Origin: an uncultured Bdellovibrio sp.
Lineage (GTDB): Bacteria; Bdellovibrionota; Bdellovibrionia; Bdellovibrionales; Bdellovibrionaceae
Length of the DNA stretch: 6,639 bases
Direction of reading: 5' to 3'
NCBI GenBank assembly: GCA_946480995.1
Contig: CAMLMF010000145.1
Coordinates: forward strand, 1 to 6,639
The first letter of the stretch is position 1. Each line of letters starts with the position of its first letter. The notes under the pieces are model-generated. The model did no database searches, had not been told where the DNA came from, and saw nothing but the letters and a program-made list of their open reading frames with translations. Shown in pieces: positions 6,297 through 6,639 of this stretch. A program made the translations under genes and the position numbers.

Positions 6297-6639
6297 CTAC
6301 ACTAACCCAACAGAGGTCACAAAGATGTCGATGATTTTAATGCCGACAAATGGAACCAAAAGCCCCCCTAAACCATAAACCAACAAATTCTTTTGCAAAA
6401 CTTGCGAGGCACTGACGGCTTTGTACGTAACACCTTTTAAAGCCAGGGGAATGAGCGCCACAATGACTAAGGCATTAAAGATCACCGCACTTAATATCGC
6501 ACTTTGCGGGCTTGCTAAATTCATAATATTTAAAGCAGCCAGCGGTCCCGCTTGCGCTCCTTGCACCAAATAAATCGAGCCAAAAAGAGCCGGCAGAATC
6601 GCAAAATATTTTGCTACGTCATTGGCGATACTGAAGGTT
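6297..6639 (-). CDS. kdpB: KdpB, P-type ATPase subunit of the K+ transporter (C-terminal 113 residues only)
   Basis: The frame is open to the right edge, so only the end of this roughly 680-residue protein is seen. The visible part starts [12 protein letters not shown], the fifth membrane helix of KdpB, with the conserved Asp and Lys that in E. coli (D583 and K586) are needed for coupling ATP hydrolysis to K+ transport. It continues with [18 protein letters not shown] and LIPLALKGV, and ends with [17 protein letters not shown], the last two helices, closing in GLV like E. coli KdpB. The catalytic DKTGT and nucleotide-binding domains lie outside the window. The loop between YFAILPALF and ALNIM is about seven residues longer than I recall for E. 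coli. The gene is followed nine bases later by kdpC. Confidence 0.96.
   Translation of the reverse strand, partial: TFSIANDVAKYFAILPALFGSIYLVQGAQAGPLAALNIMNLASPQSAILSAVIFNALVIVALIPLALKGVTYKAVSASQVLQKNLLVYGLGGLLVPFVGIKIIDIFVTSVGLV

Noticed and set aside
1..6639. Defence system, mobile element, CRISPR array, or RNA gene
   Set aside because: No transposase, integrase, toxin-antitoxin pair, direct-repeat array or tRNA-like cloverleaf was seen. The gene content is housekeeping plus one unknown exported protein.

Overview
The window is ordinary bacterial chromosome, and every gene I can support lies on the minus strand. It therefore reads right to left: end of kdpB, kdpC, kdpD, kdpE, a SAM-dependent methyltransferase, and finally a secreted protein of unknown function that runs off the left edge. 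I see no rRNA, tRNA, CRISPR array, insertion sequence, phage gene or attachment site.

Right two thirds (2343-6639): the distal part of a Kdp high-affinity potassium uptake operon. KdpB (C-terminal 113 residues only) is the P-type ATPase subunit and KdpC is its membrane-anchored partner. KdpD is the turgor/K+-sensing histidine kinase and KdpE its response regulator. The four genes are separated by 9, 18 and 0 bases, with a ribosome binding site before each of kdpC, kdpD and kdpE, so they very likely form one transcript. By the known family behaviour, KdpD phosphorylates KdpE when K+ is limiting, and KdpE-P activates the promoter upstream of kdpF/kdpA. That promoter, kdpA and most of kdpB lie beyond the right edge. 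Having the regulators in the operon implies positive autoregulation (inference).

Left third (1-2342): a 165-base gap with no convincing promoter or terminator separates kdpE from a 265-residue class I methyltransferase of unknown substrate. A perfect 14-bp inverted repeat lies just after the methyltransferase stop. Then comes a gene for an exported, cysteine-rich protein with a long glycine-zipper segment, which I cannot assign to a family. Its upstream region has a strong Shine-Dalgarno and a possible sigma-28 (FliA)-like promoter.

Organism: a Gram-negative bacterium of moderate GC content (mid-forties by eye). KdpC, KdpD and KdpE are of the proteobacterial type, with lengths nearly equal to those of E. 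coli. The style of the left-hand secreted protein and the FliA-like promoter would fit a Bdellovibrio-like bacterium, but this is a low-confidence inference. The Kdp part is textbook. The only candidate for undescribed biology is the secreted glycine-zipper protein at the left edge.
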